Below, piece by piece: positions 1-7,016 of a DNA stretch of 11,927 nucleotides. Position 1 is the stretch's first letter. Every line of letters begins with the position of its first letter. Location: NCBI GenBank assembly GCA_003242515.1, contig QGUS01000029.1, positions 1 to 11,927 on the forward strand, read 5' to 3'. The position numbers and the translations under genes were made by a program. The notes under the pieces are model-generated. The model searched no databases. It was not told the origin of the DNA and saw only the letters and a program-made list of their open reading frames with translations. This DNA comes from Actinomycetota bacterium (lineage in GTDB: Bacteria > Actinomycetota > Acidimicrobiia > Spongiisociales > ZC4RG35).

Positions 1-1784
1 TCGGCATGGATGTCGCCGTGCCCGTGCTCGTCGGGCGGGGTTGTCGGCGGGTGCCTGAAGGTATGGGTCTCCTCCCACCCCTCGGCGGCGAGCTGGCCCC
101 ACGGGACGATCAGCTCGCCGGCCCGGTGGACGCCCTGGTCGTCGAGGTCGTCGCCGCCGTGGTGGTCGAGGATCCGCTCCCGGAGCCTCCGGGACGCCTC
201 CATGACGGCGCCGCCGGAGATCTGCGTCTGCCGGGAGGCGGAGGTCGAGCCGGCGGAACCGATGCGGGACGTGTCGACGTGCCGCACCACCGCGCGGGCC
301 ACCCCGAGCTCGGTGCGGGCGATCTGGGCGAGGACCGTGACCAGGCCCTGGCCCACCTCGATGGCGGCGGTCTCCACCACCGCACCCTCCGGGACGATGC
401 GCACCCGGGCGACGGCGTAGTCGTCGGAGCCCTCCGAGAAGCCGAGGTTCTTGATGCCCACGGCGTACCCCACGCCCCTGCGGATGTGGGAGCGCTCGGT
501 GGTCAGCCCGCTGCCGCCGGGGAGGATCGGGTCCTCGCCGTCCGGCAACGGGATGGCGGCGAGCGAGTCGATGCACTCGACCACGGGCAGCGGCGTCCGG
601 ATCAGCTGCTGGGTGGTGGGCATCCGGTCGCCGGTGGAGAGGGCGTTGAGCCGCCGCAGCTCCAGCGGGTCCATGTCCAGGGCTGCGGCGAGCTTGTCCA
701 TCTGGGACTCGTAGCCGAAGTTGGACTGGACGGCGCCGAACCCGCGCATGGCACCGCACGGGGGGTTGTTGGTCCTGGCCCCGATCCCCTGGACGCGGAC
801 AGAGTCGACCTTGTAGGGGCCCGTGGCGAAGTAGCAGGCGTTGGCCAGCACCGCCGCGGTGGTGGAGGCGTAGGCGCCGCCGTCGAGGAGGATCTTCGCC
901 TCGACCCGGACCAGCCGGCCGTCGCGAGTGGCGTGGTGGCGGTACCACATGCGGGCCGGGTGCCGGTGGACGTGCCCGGTGAACGACTCCGACCGGTGAT
1001 ACACCATCTTCACGGGCCGCCCGGTGTGGAGGGCGAGCATCACCAGGTGGATGTGGAGGTTGACGTCCTCCCGGGCCCCGAAGGCCCCTCCGATCCCGGT
1101 GGGGTGCGACCGCACCTGGTCCTCACGGAGGCCGAGGGCGTACGCGACCTGCTTGGCGTCGGCGTGGACGTACTGGCTCGTGGCGTACAGGTCGACGCCA
1201 CCCTGGCCGTCGGGGACCGCCAGGCCGGCCTCGGTGCCGAGCGGGGCCTGGTCCTGGGTGCCGACCTCGTAGTAGCCCTCGACGACCACCTCGCCGGTCA
1301 GGTCCTGCGGTCCGCTGACGATCTCCATGCGGCGGAAGACCGAGTCGGTCCGATCGGCCTCCTCCGGGTCGGTGAGGGGCTCCAGCACCTCGTACTCGAC
1401 GACCACCGCCTCCGCGGCGCGACGGGCGGTGTCGTGGTCCTCGGCGGCGACGATGGCGATGGGCTCGCCCCAGTAGTTGACCTCGTCCCTGGCCAGCACC
1501 GGCTGGTCGGGGTGGTCGAGGCCGAAGTGGCCGGGACCGGTGACGTCGTCTGCGGTGAGCACCGCGTGAACGCCGCCGATGGCCAGCGCCGGGGCGATGT
1601 CGACGGAGACGATGCGGGCGCGCGGGTGGGGGCTGCGGACGGTCGCGCCCCAGAGCATGCCCTCGGCCCAAAGGTCCTGGGCGTACTGGAACTCGCCCTT
1701 GAGCTTGGCGACGCCGTCGGGCCGCAGCGGGGACTCGCCGACACCGGACGGGACCTGGCGCCGCGTCCTGGTGGGTGCGGTCAT
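1..1784 (-). CDS. pucD: Xanthine dehydrogenase-type molybdopterin-binding subunit (C-terminus beyond window)
   Basis: Catalytic large subunit of a three-subunit xanthine dehydrogenase-family hydroxylase, expected to oxidise hypoxanthine/xanthine to urate at a Mo-pterin centre in the cytoplasm. The frame is open for 594 codons from ATG 1784 to the left edge; the family is usually about 750-800 aa, so roughly the last 150-200 residues, including the catalytic C-terminal Glu region, are outside. Visible motifs: GIGGAFGARED (230-240, Mo-cofactor loop), RSESF with E266 (position resembling bovine Glu802), PPCGAMRGFG (341-350) with R347 matching the substrate-binding Arg of xanthine dehydrogenases, EVGQGL (476-481), and GSAGSTSASRQT (509-520). 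The CoxL signature of CO dehydrogenases is absent. The start overlaps the stop of the Fe-S subunit gene in an ATGA (1781-1784), with GGGGGTGA upstream as a possible ribosome site, implying coupled translation. The family is certain; the exact purine substrate is inferred from neighbours. Confidence 0.92.
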   Translation of the reverse strand, partial: MTAPTRTRRQVPSGVGESPLRPDGVAKLKGEFQYAQDLWAEGMLWGATVRSPHPRARIVSVDIAPALAIGGVHAVLTADDVTGPGHFGLDHPDQPVLARDEVNYWGEPIAIVAAEDHDTARRAAEAVVVEYEVLEPLTDPEEADRTDSVFRRMEIVSGPQDLTGEVVVEGYYEVGTQDQAPLGTEAGLAVPDGQGGVDLYATSQYVHADAKQVAYALGLREDQVRSHPTGIGGAFGAREDVNLHIHLVMLALHTGRPVKMVYHRSESFTGHVHRHPARMWYRHHATRDGRLVRVEAKILLDGGAYASTTAAVLANACYFATGPYKVDSVRVQGIGARTNNPPCGAMRGFGAVQSNFGYESQMDKLAAALDMDPLELRRLNALSTGDRMPTTQQLIRTPLPVVECIDSLAAIPLPDGEDPILPGGSGLTTERSHIRRGVGYAVGIKNLGFSEGSDDYAVARVRIVPEGAVVETAAIEVGQGLVTVLAQIARTELGVARAVVRHVDTSRIGSAGSTSASRQTQISGGAVMEASRRLRERILDHHGGDDLDDQGVHRAGELIVPWGQLAAEGWEETHTFRHPPTTPPDEHGHGDIHA

Positions 1785-2239
1785 GCCTCACCCCCGGCGA
1801 CCGACTCCAGGGCCCGGATGATGGCCCCGTAGCCCGTGCAGCGGCAGATGTTCCCGGCCAGCGCCTCCTTGATCTCGATGCGGGTGGGCCGAGGGTGGGT
1901 CTCGAAGAGCTTGCTGGCGGCCACCACGATGCCCGGGGTGCAGAAGCCGCACTGGACGGCTCCCTCCCGGAGCATCGCCTCCTGGATGGCGTTGAGGCCG
2001 CCCTGCGACACGCCCTCGACCGTGGTGACCTCGGAGCCCTCGGCGTCGGCGGCCAGGACGAGGCAGGAGCAGACCACCTCGCCGTCGAGCACGATCGAGC
2101 ACGACCCGCACTCCCCCTGGGAGCAGGCCTCCTTCGGGCCGTACATGCCCAGTTCGTCGCGGAGGACGTCGAGGAGGCTGGCCGGGCCGGCGACCCGGGC
2201 GTTCACCTGCTCCCCGTTGAGACGGAACGTGACGATCAT
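1781..2239 (-). CDS. pucE: Xanthine dehydrogenase-type 2x[2Fe-2S] small subunit
   Basis: Electron-transfer subunit passing electrons from the Mo site to FAD. It is 152 aa, a normal length for the family. The N-terminal plant-ferredoxin-like domain carries C39, C44, C47 and C59 (CSQGECGSC, then SCLVLA). The C-terminal helical domain carries C97 and C100 (CGFC) plus C132 and C134 (CRCTGY), so all eight cluster ligands are present. I chose ATG 2239 over an in-frame GTG at 2248 because ATG 2239 forms an ATGA overlap with the stop of the FAD gene and has AGAGGT seven bases upstream, whereas the GTG lies inside that ribosome site. The gene order FAD, Fe-S, Mo is the medium-small-large order also seen in cox-type clusters. 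Confidence 0.95.
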   Translation of the reverse strand: MIVTFRLNGEQVNARVAGPASLLDVLRDELGMYGPKEACSQGECGSCSIVLDGEVVCSCLVLAADAEGSEVTTVEGVSQGGLNAIQEAMLREGAVQCGFCTPGIVVAASKLFETHPRPTRIEIKEALAGNICRCTGYGAIIRALESVAGGEA

Positions 2240-3030
2240 CGGAGGCACCTCTCGAGCAGACGGCGGGCGAGCACCCCGGCGGCGTGACGCCGGTACTGCT
2301 CGGTGGATCGGTGGTCGGTTATGGGCCGCACGCCCTCGGAGACCAGGCGGGCGAACTCGGCCAGGTCCGCCTCGGAGGGGTTGGACTCGGCGGAGATCAT
2401 CTCCTCGGCGGCGGGGACCCGCAGGACGGTCGGGCCGACGGAGCCGAGGGCAACGGTGGTCCTCCCGTCGTGGTCGCGGGTGACCACGGCGCAGACGGTC
2501 GAGATGACCATGGCGTTGCGCACCCCCACCTTCCCGAACCCGTGCCGCTCCGGGAGCCGCTCGGGTAGCACCACGGCGGTGATCAGCTCGCCCTGCTGGA
2601 GGGAGCTGCGTTTCGGGCCGACGAAGAACTCGTTCCAGGGGACGAGCCGGCGTCCAGTGGCCGAGGCGACCTCGATGGAGGCGTCGACCGCGGCGAGGAA
2701 CGGATGGCCGTCACCGGCGGGGCTGGCGGTGCCGAGGTTGCCGCCGATGGTCCCGGCGTTGCGGATCTGCGGCGATCCCACGGTGCGGGCGGCCTGGGCG
2801 TAGGCGCCGGGTCCCTCCCGCTCGACGCGCCGCCAGGTCACGGCGGCGCCGATGCGGTTCCCCTCCCACTCTTTCAATTCGGCGACGCGGCGCAGGCCGA
2901 CGACGGTCTCGGGTCGGCGGCGCCCGAAGTTCACCTCGACCATGAGGTCGGTGCCTCCGCCGAGGGGGATGGCGCCTTCGGCTGCTGCGGCCAGCGCTTC
3001 GTCGAGGCTTGTGGGGTGAAACGCCTGCAC
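2236..3030 (-). CDS. pucC: Xanthine dehydrogenase-type FAD-binding subunit
   Basis: FAD-binding medium subunit (CO dehydrogenase flavoprotein family) that transfers electrons from the Fe-S clusters to NAD+ or another acceptor. It is 264 aa, slightly compact for the family (about 270-300). The N-terminus MQAFHPTSLDEAL is typical. FAD pyrophosphate contacts are PLGGGTDLM (22-30) and the TIGGNLGTASPAGD segment (94-107). The C-terminal region ITDHRSTEQYRRHAAGVLARR (about 237-257) matches the flavoprotein C-terminal domain. The only sensible start is GTG 3030. It lies 24 nt after the deaminase stop and has no obvious ribosome site; a TAAGTT at 3042-3047 could be a weak internal -10. The 3' end overlaps the next gene by ATGA, so the subunits are probably made from one message. 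Confidence 0.93.
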   Translation of the reverse strand: MQAFHPTSLDEALAAAAEGAIPLGGGTDLMVEVNFGRRRPETVVGLRRVAELKEWEGNRIGAAVTWRRVEREGPGAYAQAARTVGSPQIRNAGTIGGNLGTASPAGDGHPFLAAVDASIEVASATGRRLVPWNEFFVGPKRSSLQQGELITAVVLPERLPERHGFGKVGVRNAMVISTVCAVVTRDHDGRTTVALGSVGPTVLRVPAAEEMISAESNPSEADLAEFARLVSEGVRPITDHRSTEQYRRHAAGVLARRLLERCLR

Positions 3031-3041
3031 GTTGACGGGGC

Positions 3042-3047
3042 AACTTA
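3042..3047 (-). promoter_or_regulatory. Possible weak internal -10 (TAAGTT) before the FAD subunit
   Basis: TAAGTT on the minus strand fits TANNNT and lies 11 nt before GTG 3030 in the only gap of this operon. The following gene has no visible Shine-Dalgarno sequence, so a very short-leader transcript is conceivable. No -35 is recognisable. The short match makes chance likely. Confidence 0.2.
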
Positions 3048-3054
3048 GTCCGGG

Positions 3055-4413
3055 TCAGGCGATGAGTGCCCGCGCCAGACGGTTATGCTCCGCCACCAGG
3101 GCCTCCGTGTCGACGCCGACCACCTGCCCGTCGACGACCAGGGGCCGGCCGTGGACCCAGGAGCGGTCGACCCGGACGGGAGCGCACATCACGACGGCGG
3201 CCACGGGGTCGTGGACCGCCCCGGCGTACTCGACCCGGTCGAGGTCGATGGCGATCAGGTCGGCGGCGGCGCCCGGGACGAGCCTGCCCAGCTCGGGACG
3301 GCCCAGCACCTTCGCCCCGCCGACCGTGGCGAGCTCCAGCGCCTGGCGGGCGGTCATCTGCGGCCCTTCCCCGATGCCCGGTGACACGGCGAGGCGGTTG
3401 AGCAGGAGGGCCTGGCGGGCCTCGGCCAGCAGGTGGGAGGAATCGTTGGAGGCGGAGCCGTCGACCCCCAGGCCCACGGGCACCCCGGCCTCCAGGTAGC
3501 GGCGGACCGGTGCGATGCCGGAGGCGAGCCGCATGTTGGAGGTAGGGCAGTGGGCCACACCGGTGCCGGAGACCCCCATTCGGGCCACCTCGTCGTCGGC
3601 GACGTGGACGGCGTGGGCGTACCAGACGTCCTCCCCGACCCAGCCGAGGTGCTCCAACTGCGCCACCGGGCGGCGGCCGAACCGCTCCAGGCAGAACGCC
3701 TCCTCGTCGTGCGTCTCGGCGAGGTGGGTGTGGAGCCGGACACCCAGGCTGCGGGCCAGCTCGGCCGCCCGGACCATGAGCCCCTCGGTGACGGAGAAGG
3801 GCGAGCAGGGGGCGATCACCACCCGGCGCATCGCACCCGGCGACGGGTCGTGGAACCGCTCCACCGCCGCGCGGGAGTCCTCGAGGATGTGGTCCTCGTC
3901 CTCCACGACGGAGTCGGGTGGCAGTCCTCCCTTCGACTCGCCGAGGCTCATCGACCCGCGGGACGCCTCGAATCTGATGCCGAGCCCCTCGGCTCCGGCG
4001 AACTGGTCGGCGATCGACGAGCCGTTCGGCCACAGGTAGTGGTGGTCGAAGACGGTGGTGGCGCCGGACAGCGCCAGCTCGACCAGGCCGAGACGGGTGG
4101 AGACCCGGACGTGGTCGGGTGTCATCCGGGCCCAGACGGGATAGAGCGCGCGCAGCCAGCCGAACAGGCTCCGGTCCTGCCCGTGCGGATGGACGCGGGT
4201 GAGGGTCTGATAGAGGTGGTGGTGGGTGTTGACCAGGCCCGGAAGCACGACGTGGCCCGTCAGGTCGACCACCTCGTCGGCGGTGGCGGGGAGCTCCGCG
4301 GTGGGGCCGACGGCGACGATCCAGCCGTCCTCGGCGTACACGCCACCGTCGGGGATCTCCCTGCCGTCCATCGTCACCACGACAACGGCGTTGCGGAGGA
4401 GCAGCGAGGTCAC
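3055..4413 (-). CDS. 8-oxoguanine deaminase-like amidohydrolase
   Basis: Metal-dependent cytoplasmic deaminase of the amidohydrolase superfamily (COG0402-type: guanine deaminase, AtzA/TrzN, 8-oxoguanine deaminase). The last enzyme converts 8-oxoguanine to urate and ammonia. Seen in the 452-aa product: HxH at H64/H66 in LVNTHHHLYQTLTR, H230 and E233 in LHTHLAE, H267 in YAHAVH, and the metal Asp D318 in GVDGSASNDSSHLL. HCPTSNMRLASGIAP is the active-site loop I associate with 8-oxoguanine deaminases. I prefer GTG 4413 to GTG 4434: it puts SLLLRNAVVV at the N-terminus as in relatives and places TAGCGT eight bases upstream as a leaderless -10. First gene of the operon with the three hydroxylase subunits, so both routes to urate are co-expressed. 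Alternatives are guanine deaminase or a triazine-type chlorohydrolase. Family sure; substrate moderately sure. Confidence 0.85.
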   Translation of the reverse strand: MTSLLLRNAVVVVTMDGREIPDGGVYAEDGWIVAVGPTAELPATADEVVDLTGHVVLPGLVNTHHHLYQTLTRVHPHGQDRSLFGWLRALYPVWARMTPDHVRVSTRLGLVELALSGATTVFDHHYLWPNGSSIADQFAGAEGLGIRFEASRGSMSLGESKGGLPPDSVVEDEDHILEDSRAAVERFHDPSPGAMRRVVIAPCSPFSVTEGLMVRAAELARSLGVRLHTHLAETHDEEAFCLERFGRRPVAQLEHLGWVGEDVWYAHAVHVADDEVARMGVSGTGVAHCPTSNMRLASGIAPVRRYLEAGVPVGLGVDGSASNDSSHLLAEARQALLLNRLAVSPGIGEGPQMTARQALELATVGGAKVLGRPELGRLVPGAAADLIAIDLDRVEYAGAVHDPVAAVVMCAPVRVDRSWVHGRPLVVDGQVVGVDTEALVAEHNRLARALIA

Positions 4414-4421
4414 GGACGCGA

Positions 4422-4427
4422 ACGCTA
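4422..4427 (-). promoter_or_regulatory. -10 box TAGCGT for the deaminase/xanthine dehydrogenase operon
   Basis: TAGCGT (TANNNT) followed by 8 nt and GTG 4413 on the minus strand, as expected when transcription begins at or next to the start codon. It lies only 8 bp from the divergent -10 at 4436-4441. No convincing -35 is seen. GGAGGT just upstream overlaps this box and could instead be a distant ribosome site for GTG 4413. Confidence 0.45.
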
Positions 4428-4435
4428 CCTCCACC

Positions 4436-4441
4436 TAGAGT
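4436..4441 (+). promoter_or_regulatory. -10 box TAGAGT, leaderless start of the CitE-like gene
   Basis: TAGAGT, then 7 nt (CGCGGGC), then ATG 4449. The same hexamer and spacing recur before the aminotransferase (9762-9767). There is no Shine-Dalgarno sequence between the box and the ATG, so the transcript is probably leaderless. The two genes diverge with only 35 bp between start codons, so polymerases or a regulator at one start should affect the other. Confidence 0.55.
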
Positions 4442-4448
4442 CGCGGGC

Positions 4449-5774
4449 ATGACCCTGAGCGAGCGTTCCCTGGCGGACTGGAGCGCCCGGCTGAGCCGGG
4501 TCGCGGAGGAGGTCGCGGCCGCGTATCCCGGCGAGCGGCCGGACCGGCAGCCGGTGCACACCGTCTACGGAGGGGCCCAGCTCTTCGCCCACGACACGAC
4601 CCGCCGGCTCGGGGACCTCGCCCTGAAGGCCGTGGAGCGGTGGCTCCCCACCCCGGACGACCTGGCCGAGGCGGTCGACATGGACCCGGGCCTGGCGGAG
4701 ATGGTCCACCCGAAGGTGATCGCAAAGCTGGAGCGGGAGCCGGTCGAGGACTTCCGCATCGACTTCGAGGACGGGTACGGGAACCGACCCGACGAGGAGG
4801 AGGACGAGGCCGCCAGCAAGACGGCGCGGGAGGTGGCCCGCGGCATGTCCGCGGGGACGCTGCCGCCGTTCATCGGGATCAGGGTCAAGTCGCTCTCGGG
4901 CGAACTTCACCGGCGCGCCCTGCGCACCCTCGACCTCTTCGTCACCACGCTGGTCGGGGAGGCGGGCCGGATGCCGGACGGCTTCCGGGTCACGCTCCCC
5001 AAGATCCAGCACGTCGAGCAGGTGGCCGTGTTCGCCGAGGCCATGACCGAGCTGGAGCAGGCCCTCGGAATCGGCACGATCCCCCTCGAGCTGATGGTGG
5101 AGACGCCCCAGACGGTGATCGACCGGGACGGCTCGTCCGGGGTACGGAAGTTCGTGGAGGCCGCCGGCGGACGCGTGACCGGCGCCCACTTCGGCACCTA
5201 CGACTACACGGCATCGATGAACGTCACCGCCGCCTACCAGGCGATGGACCACCAGGCGTGCGACTTCGCCAAACACAACCTCCAGGTGAGCCTGGCCGGA
5301 ACGGGGGTGTGGATCTCCGACGGGGCCACCAACGTGATGCCGGTCCCGATCCACAAGGGCGACGACCTCACCGCGGAGCAGGAGCGGGAGAACCGGGAGT
5401 CGGTGCACCACGCGCTCTGGCTCCACTACGGCCACGTCCGGCACTCCCTGATCCACGGCTACTACCAGGGGTGGGACCTGCACCCGGCCCAGCTCCCCAG
5501 CCGCTACGCAGCCGTGTTCGCCTTCTTCCTCGAGGGCCTGGACCAGGCGGGGGCGCGGCTGTCCAACTTCGTGGAGCAGGCGGCCAAGGCGACCCTGGTG
5601 GGAGACGTCTTCGACGACGCGGCGACGGGCCAGGGGCTCCTCAACTACTTCCTGCGAGCGATCAACTGCGGCGCCATCACCGCGGAGGAGGCCACCCGCC
5701 GCACCGGCCTCACGGTCGGGGAACTGGAGACCCGCTCGTTCCTCAGGATCCTCGAGGGCCGCAAGGGCCGCTGA
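4449..5774 (+). CDS. CitE/HpcH-malate synthase-like aldolase family protein of unknown reaction (DUF6986-like)
   Basis: Soluble 441-aa protein, considerably longer than classical CitE lyases (about 270-320 aa). Its motifs fit the HpcH/HpaI-CitE-malate synthase TIM-barrel superfamily: FRIDFEDGYG (102-111), IGIRVKS with R145, LPKIQH with K185, LMVETPQ with E218, and FGTYDYTAS with D252. E218 and D252 sit where the Mg2+-binding Glu and Asp of CitE-like enzymes lie, and R145 fits a carboxylate-binding Arg. ATG 4449 is fixed by the leaderless promoter. From memory this family is annotated as DUF6986, or misleadingly as phosphoenolpyruvate kinase, and often accompanies actinobacterial urate genes; I cannot verify that here. 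Relatives condense or cleave glyoxylate or acetyl-CoA compounds, so a role in using glyoxylate from ureidoglycolate is my inference. No signal peptide or membrane segment. Confidence 0.8.
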   Translation: MTLSERSLADWSARLSRVAEEVAAAYPGERPDRQPVHTVYGGAQLFAHDTTRRLGDLALKAVERWLPTPDDLAEAVDMDPGLAEMVHPKVIAKLEREPVEDFRIDFEDGYGNRPDEEEDEAASKTAREVARGMSAGTLPPFIGIRVKSLSGELHRRALRTLDLFVTTLVGEAGRMPDGFRVTLPKIQHVEQVAVFAEAMTELEQALGIGTIPLELMVETPQTVIDRDGSSGVRKFVEAAGGRVTGAHFGTYDYTASMNVTAAYQAMDHQACDFAKHNLQVSLAGTGVWISDGATNVMPVPIHKGDDLTAEQERENRESVHHALWLHYGHVRHSLIHGYYQGWDLHPAQLPSRYAAVFAFFLEGLDQAGARLSNFVEQAAKATLVGDVFDDAATGQGLLNYFLRAINCGAITAEEATRRTGLTVGELETRSFLRILEGRKGR

Positions 5775-5803
5775 CCGTCCGCACGGACCTCGTTCCCGGC
5801 GTA

Positions 5804-5824
5804 GGCTCGGGCGCCAGCCGAGCC
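5804..5824. terminator. Hairpin between convergent genes, possible bidirectional terminator
   Basis: GGCTCGG (5804-5810), a 7-nt loop, then CCGAGCC (5818-5824): a perfect 7-bp all-GC-rich stem. It lies between the converging ends of the CitE-like gene (5774) and uricase (5882). There is no T-tract on either side, so if it terminates it is of the U-poor kind common in high-GC bacteria. A smaller inverted repeat, GTCC-gcac-GGAC, lies at 5777-5788. Confidence 0.4.
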
Positions 5825-5837
5825 CCGGAGGCCGGAC

Positions 5838-5933
5838 ATGTCGGTGCGTCGGACGACGCTGGCGGCCATTGCGCTGGGTGATCAGCGCCCGACCGTGAGG
5901 CGGATGTCGCCGAACGGCTCCGGCACCGGGTAG
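5838..5933 (+). pseudogene. Possible amputated gene start (signal-like peptide, 31 codons)
   Basis: GGAGG (5827-5831), a 6-nt spacer and ATG 5838 form a better ribosome site than most real genes here, and a TAGGCT -10-like box lies at 5802-5807. The frame reads MSVRRTTLAAIALG, which resembles the front of a twin-arginine or Sec signal peptide. It then runs into the antisense of the uricase 3' end and stops at 5931-5933. The natural reading is that a gene once began here and lost the rest at a junction near 5880. A chance ORF remains quite possible, and the hairpin listed separately overlaps its leader. Confidence 0.3.
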
Positions 5934-6700
5934 AAGACCGTCCCGGTGTCCTCCACCCCGAAGCGGGTGACGTCGAACGGCAGGTGGTGCTGGTTGGGGA
6001 GCCGGAAGGTGATCCGTGACACCTCGGGCACGGCGGCGAGGACCGCCTCGCCCATCAGGTAGCCCTGGTGCTGGACCGACGCCGACCACTCGCCGAAGAA
6101 CGAGCCGAGCATCGTCTCCCGGACCCGCTCCCAGGTGGCCGTCGTGTCCTCCGGCTTCGTCGCGTAGTCCCAGTGCGCGGTCACCGAGGTGGCCAGGATC
6201 CGGTCGGCGGCCTCGGGCAGCGTGGTGAAGCGGTCGCGGGGGAAGCCCTCGAAGGCCGAGCCGCCCGTCTTGAGCACCACCAGACCCTCGATCCCGGCCG
6301 AGAGCGAGGTGTCCTCCCCTTTGACGACCCGGGCGATCCGCTTCTCCGACGACCCGCCGACGAATCCCCTGTCGGTGCGGCGGTCCCAGCGGTTGGCGGT
6401 GATGGTCACGTCCGACCCGACGATCTCCTCGCGGACCGAGAGGAAGTGGTCGCACAGCGTCCCGGCGAACCCCTCCAGGTCGGGGCCGAGGTGCTCGTGC
6501 GCCAGGGCGTAGACGGTGTTCCTCATGGTGTCGGTGGCGTAGACGCCCCGGTTGTCGCCTTCGGTGTGCGCCACGTCGACGTCGGTGGCGGTGAGCTGGA
6601 TGTCGACGTTCAGGTCGAGGATCTCGTCCGCGGGGTCGCCCCGGAGGATCCTGGAGACCCGGACACGGGACTTGCCCCAGCTGTGGGCTCCGAGTGGCAT
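5882..6700 (-). CDS. pucL: Uricase (factor-independent urate hydroxylase)
   Basis: Cofactor-free oxidation of urate by O2 to 5-hydroxyisourate and H2O2. The 272 aa cover the two T-fold domains. Residues equivalent to Aspergillus flavus uricase are present: K10 (WGKSRVRV) and T56 (YATDTMRNT) of the catalytic dyad, F150 and R167 (AFEGFPRDRFTTLPEAADRI), V209-Q210 (ASVQHQ), N236 (RLPNQHHL). The C-terminus ends at EPFGDIRLTVGR, a few residues shorter than many actinobacterial homologues and without a peroxisomal-type tail, but no catalytic part is lost. ATG 6700 follows the HIU hydrolase stop by one base, with GGGGGAG five bases upstream. It is last in the operon, so downstream enzymes that drain its unstable product are translated from upstream cistrons. 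The H2O2 by-product implies catalase elsewhere. Confidence 0.97.
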   Translation of the reverse strand: MPLGAHSWGKSRVRVSRILRGDPADEILDLNVDIQLTATDVDVAHTEGDNRGVYATDTMRNTVYALAHEHLGPDLEGFAGTLCDHFLSVREEIVGSDVTITANRWDRRTDRGFVGGSSEKRIARVVKGEDTSLSAGIEGLVVLKTGGSAFEGFPRDRFTTLPEAADRILATSVTAHWDYATKPEDTTATWERVRETMLGSFFGEWSASVQHQGYLMGEAVLAAVPEVSRITFRLPNQHHLPFDVTRFGVEDTGTVFYPVPEPFGDIRLTVGR

Positions 6701-6701
6701 G

Positions 6702-7016
6702 TCAACTCCCCCTGTAGGTGCTGTACCCGTACGGGCTGAGCAGGAGCGGGACGTGGTAGTGGCCGTCGGGCTCCGTTATCACGAACGGCACCGGCACGTA
6801 CGGGTAGAAGCCGTTCCCGTACTCGCCGGTCTCGAACGCCATGCGGTACCGGCCCGGCGGGACCTCGGGGAACGAGGTGACCCGGCCGTTGTTGTCGGTC
6901 ACCGACTCGGCCACCGTGTGCCATCCGTCCTCGGCCCAGATCGAGAGCCGGACCACCATGCCGACGGCGGGTCGGCCCTTCTCCAGGTCGAGGACGTGGG
7001 TGCTCACCGTGCTCAT
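6702..7016 (-). CDS. uraH: 5-hydroxyisourate hydrolase (transthyretin-like)
   Basis: Hydrolyses 5-hydroxyisourate, the uricase product, to OHCU. It is 104 aa, typical of bacterial transthyretin-related proteins, with no signal peptide. Hallmarks: N-terminal STHVLDLEKGRPA with H7, R45 in NNGRVTSF, H88 in GHYHVPLLLSP, and the diagnostic C-terminal YRGS (101-104), which separates HIU hydrolases from transthyretin proper. H7, R45, H88 and the YRGS tail correspond to the catalytic residues known in the family. The start ATG 7016 forms an ATGA overlap with the stop of the upstream fusion gene and has AGGAGG four bases upstream. It sits directly before uricase, matching the consecutive reactions. 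Confidence 0.96.
   Translation of the reverse strand: MSTVSTHVLDLEKGRPAVGMVVRLSIWAEDGWHTVAESVTDNNGRVTSFPEVPPGRYRMAFETGEYGNGFYPYVPVPFVITEPDGHYHVPLLLSPYGYSTYRGS

Noticed and set aside
6..1832. 608-codon plus-strand open frame across the Mo subunit
   Set aside because: Antisense to a gene with unmistakable xanthine dehydrogenase motifs; the translation is Gly/Ala/Val/Asp-rich with no domain, as expected for a mirror frame in very GC-rich DNA.
4425..6455. 676-codon minus-strand open frame spanning the CitE-like gene and part of uricase
   Set aside because: Opposite or out of frame to two well-supported genes; low-complexity, Arg/Gly/Pro-rich product without motifs.
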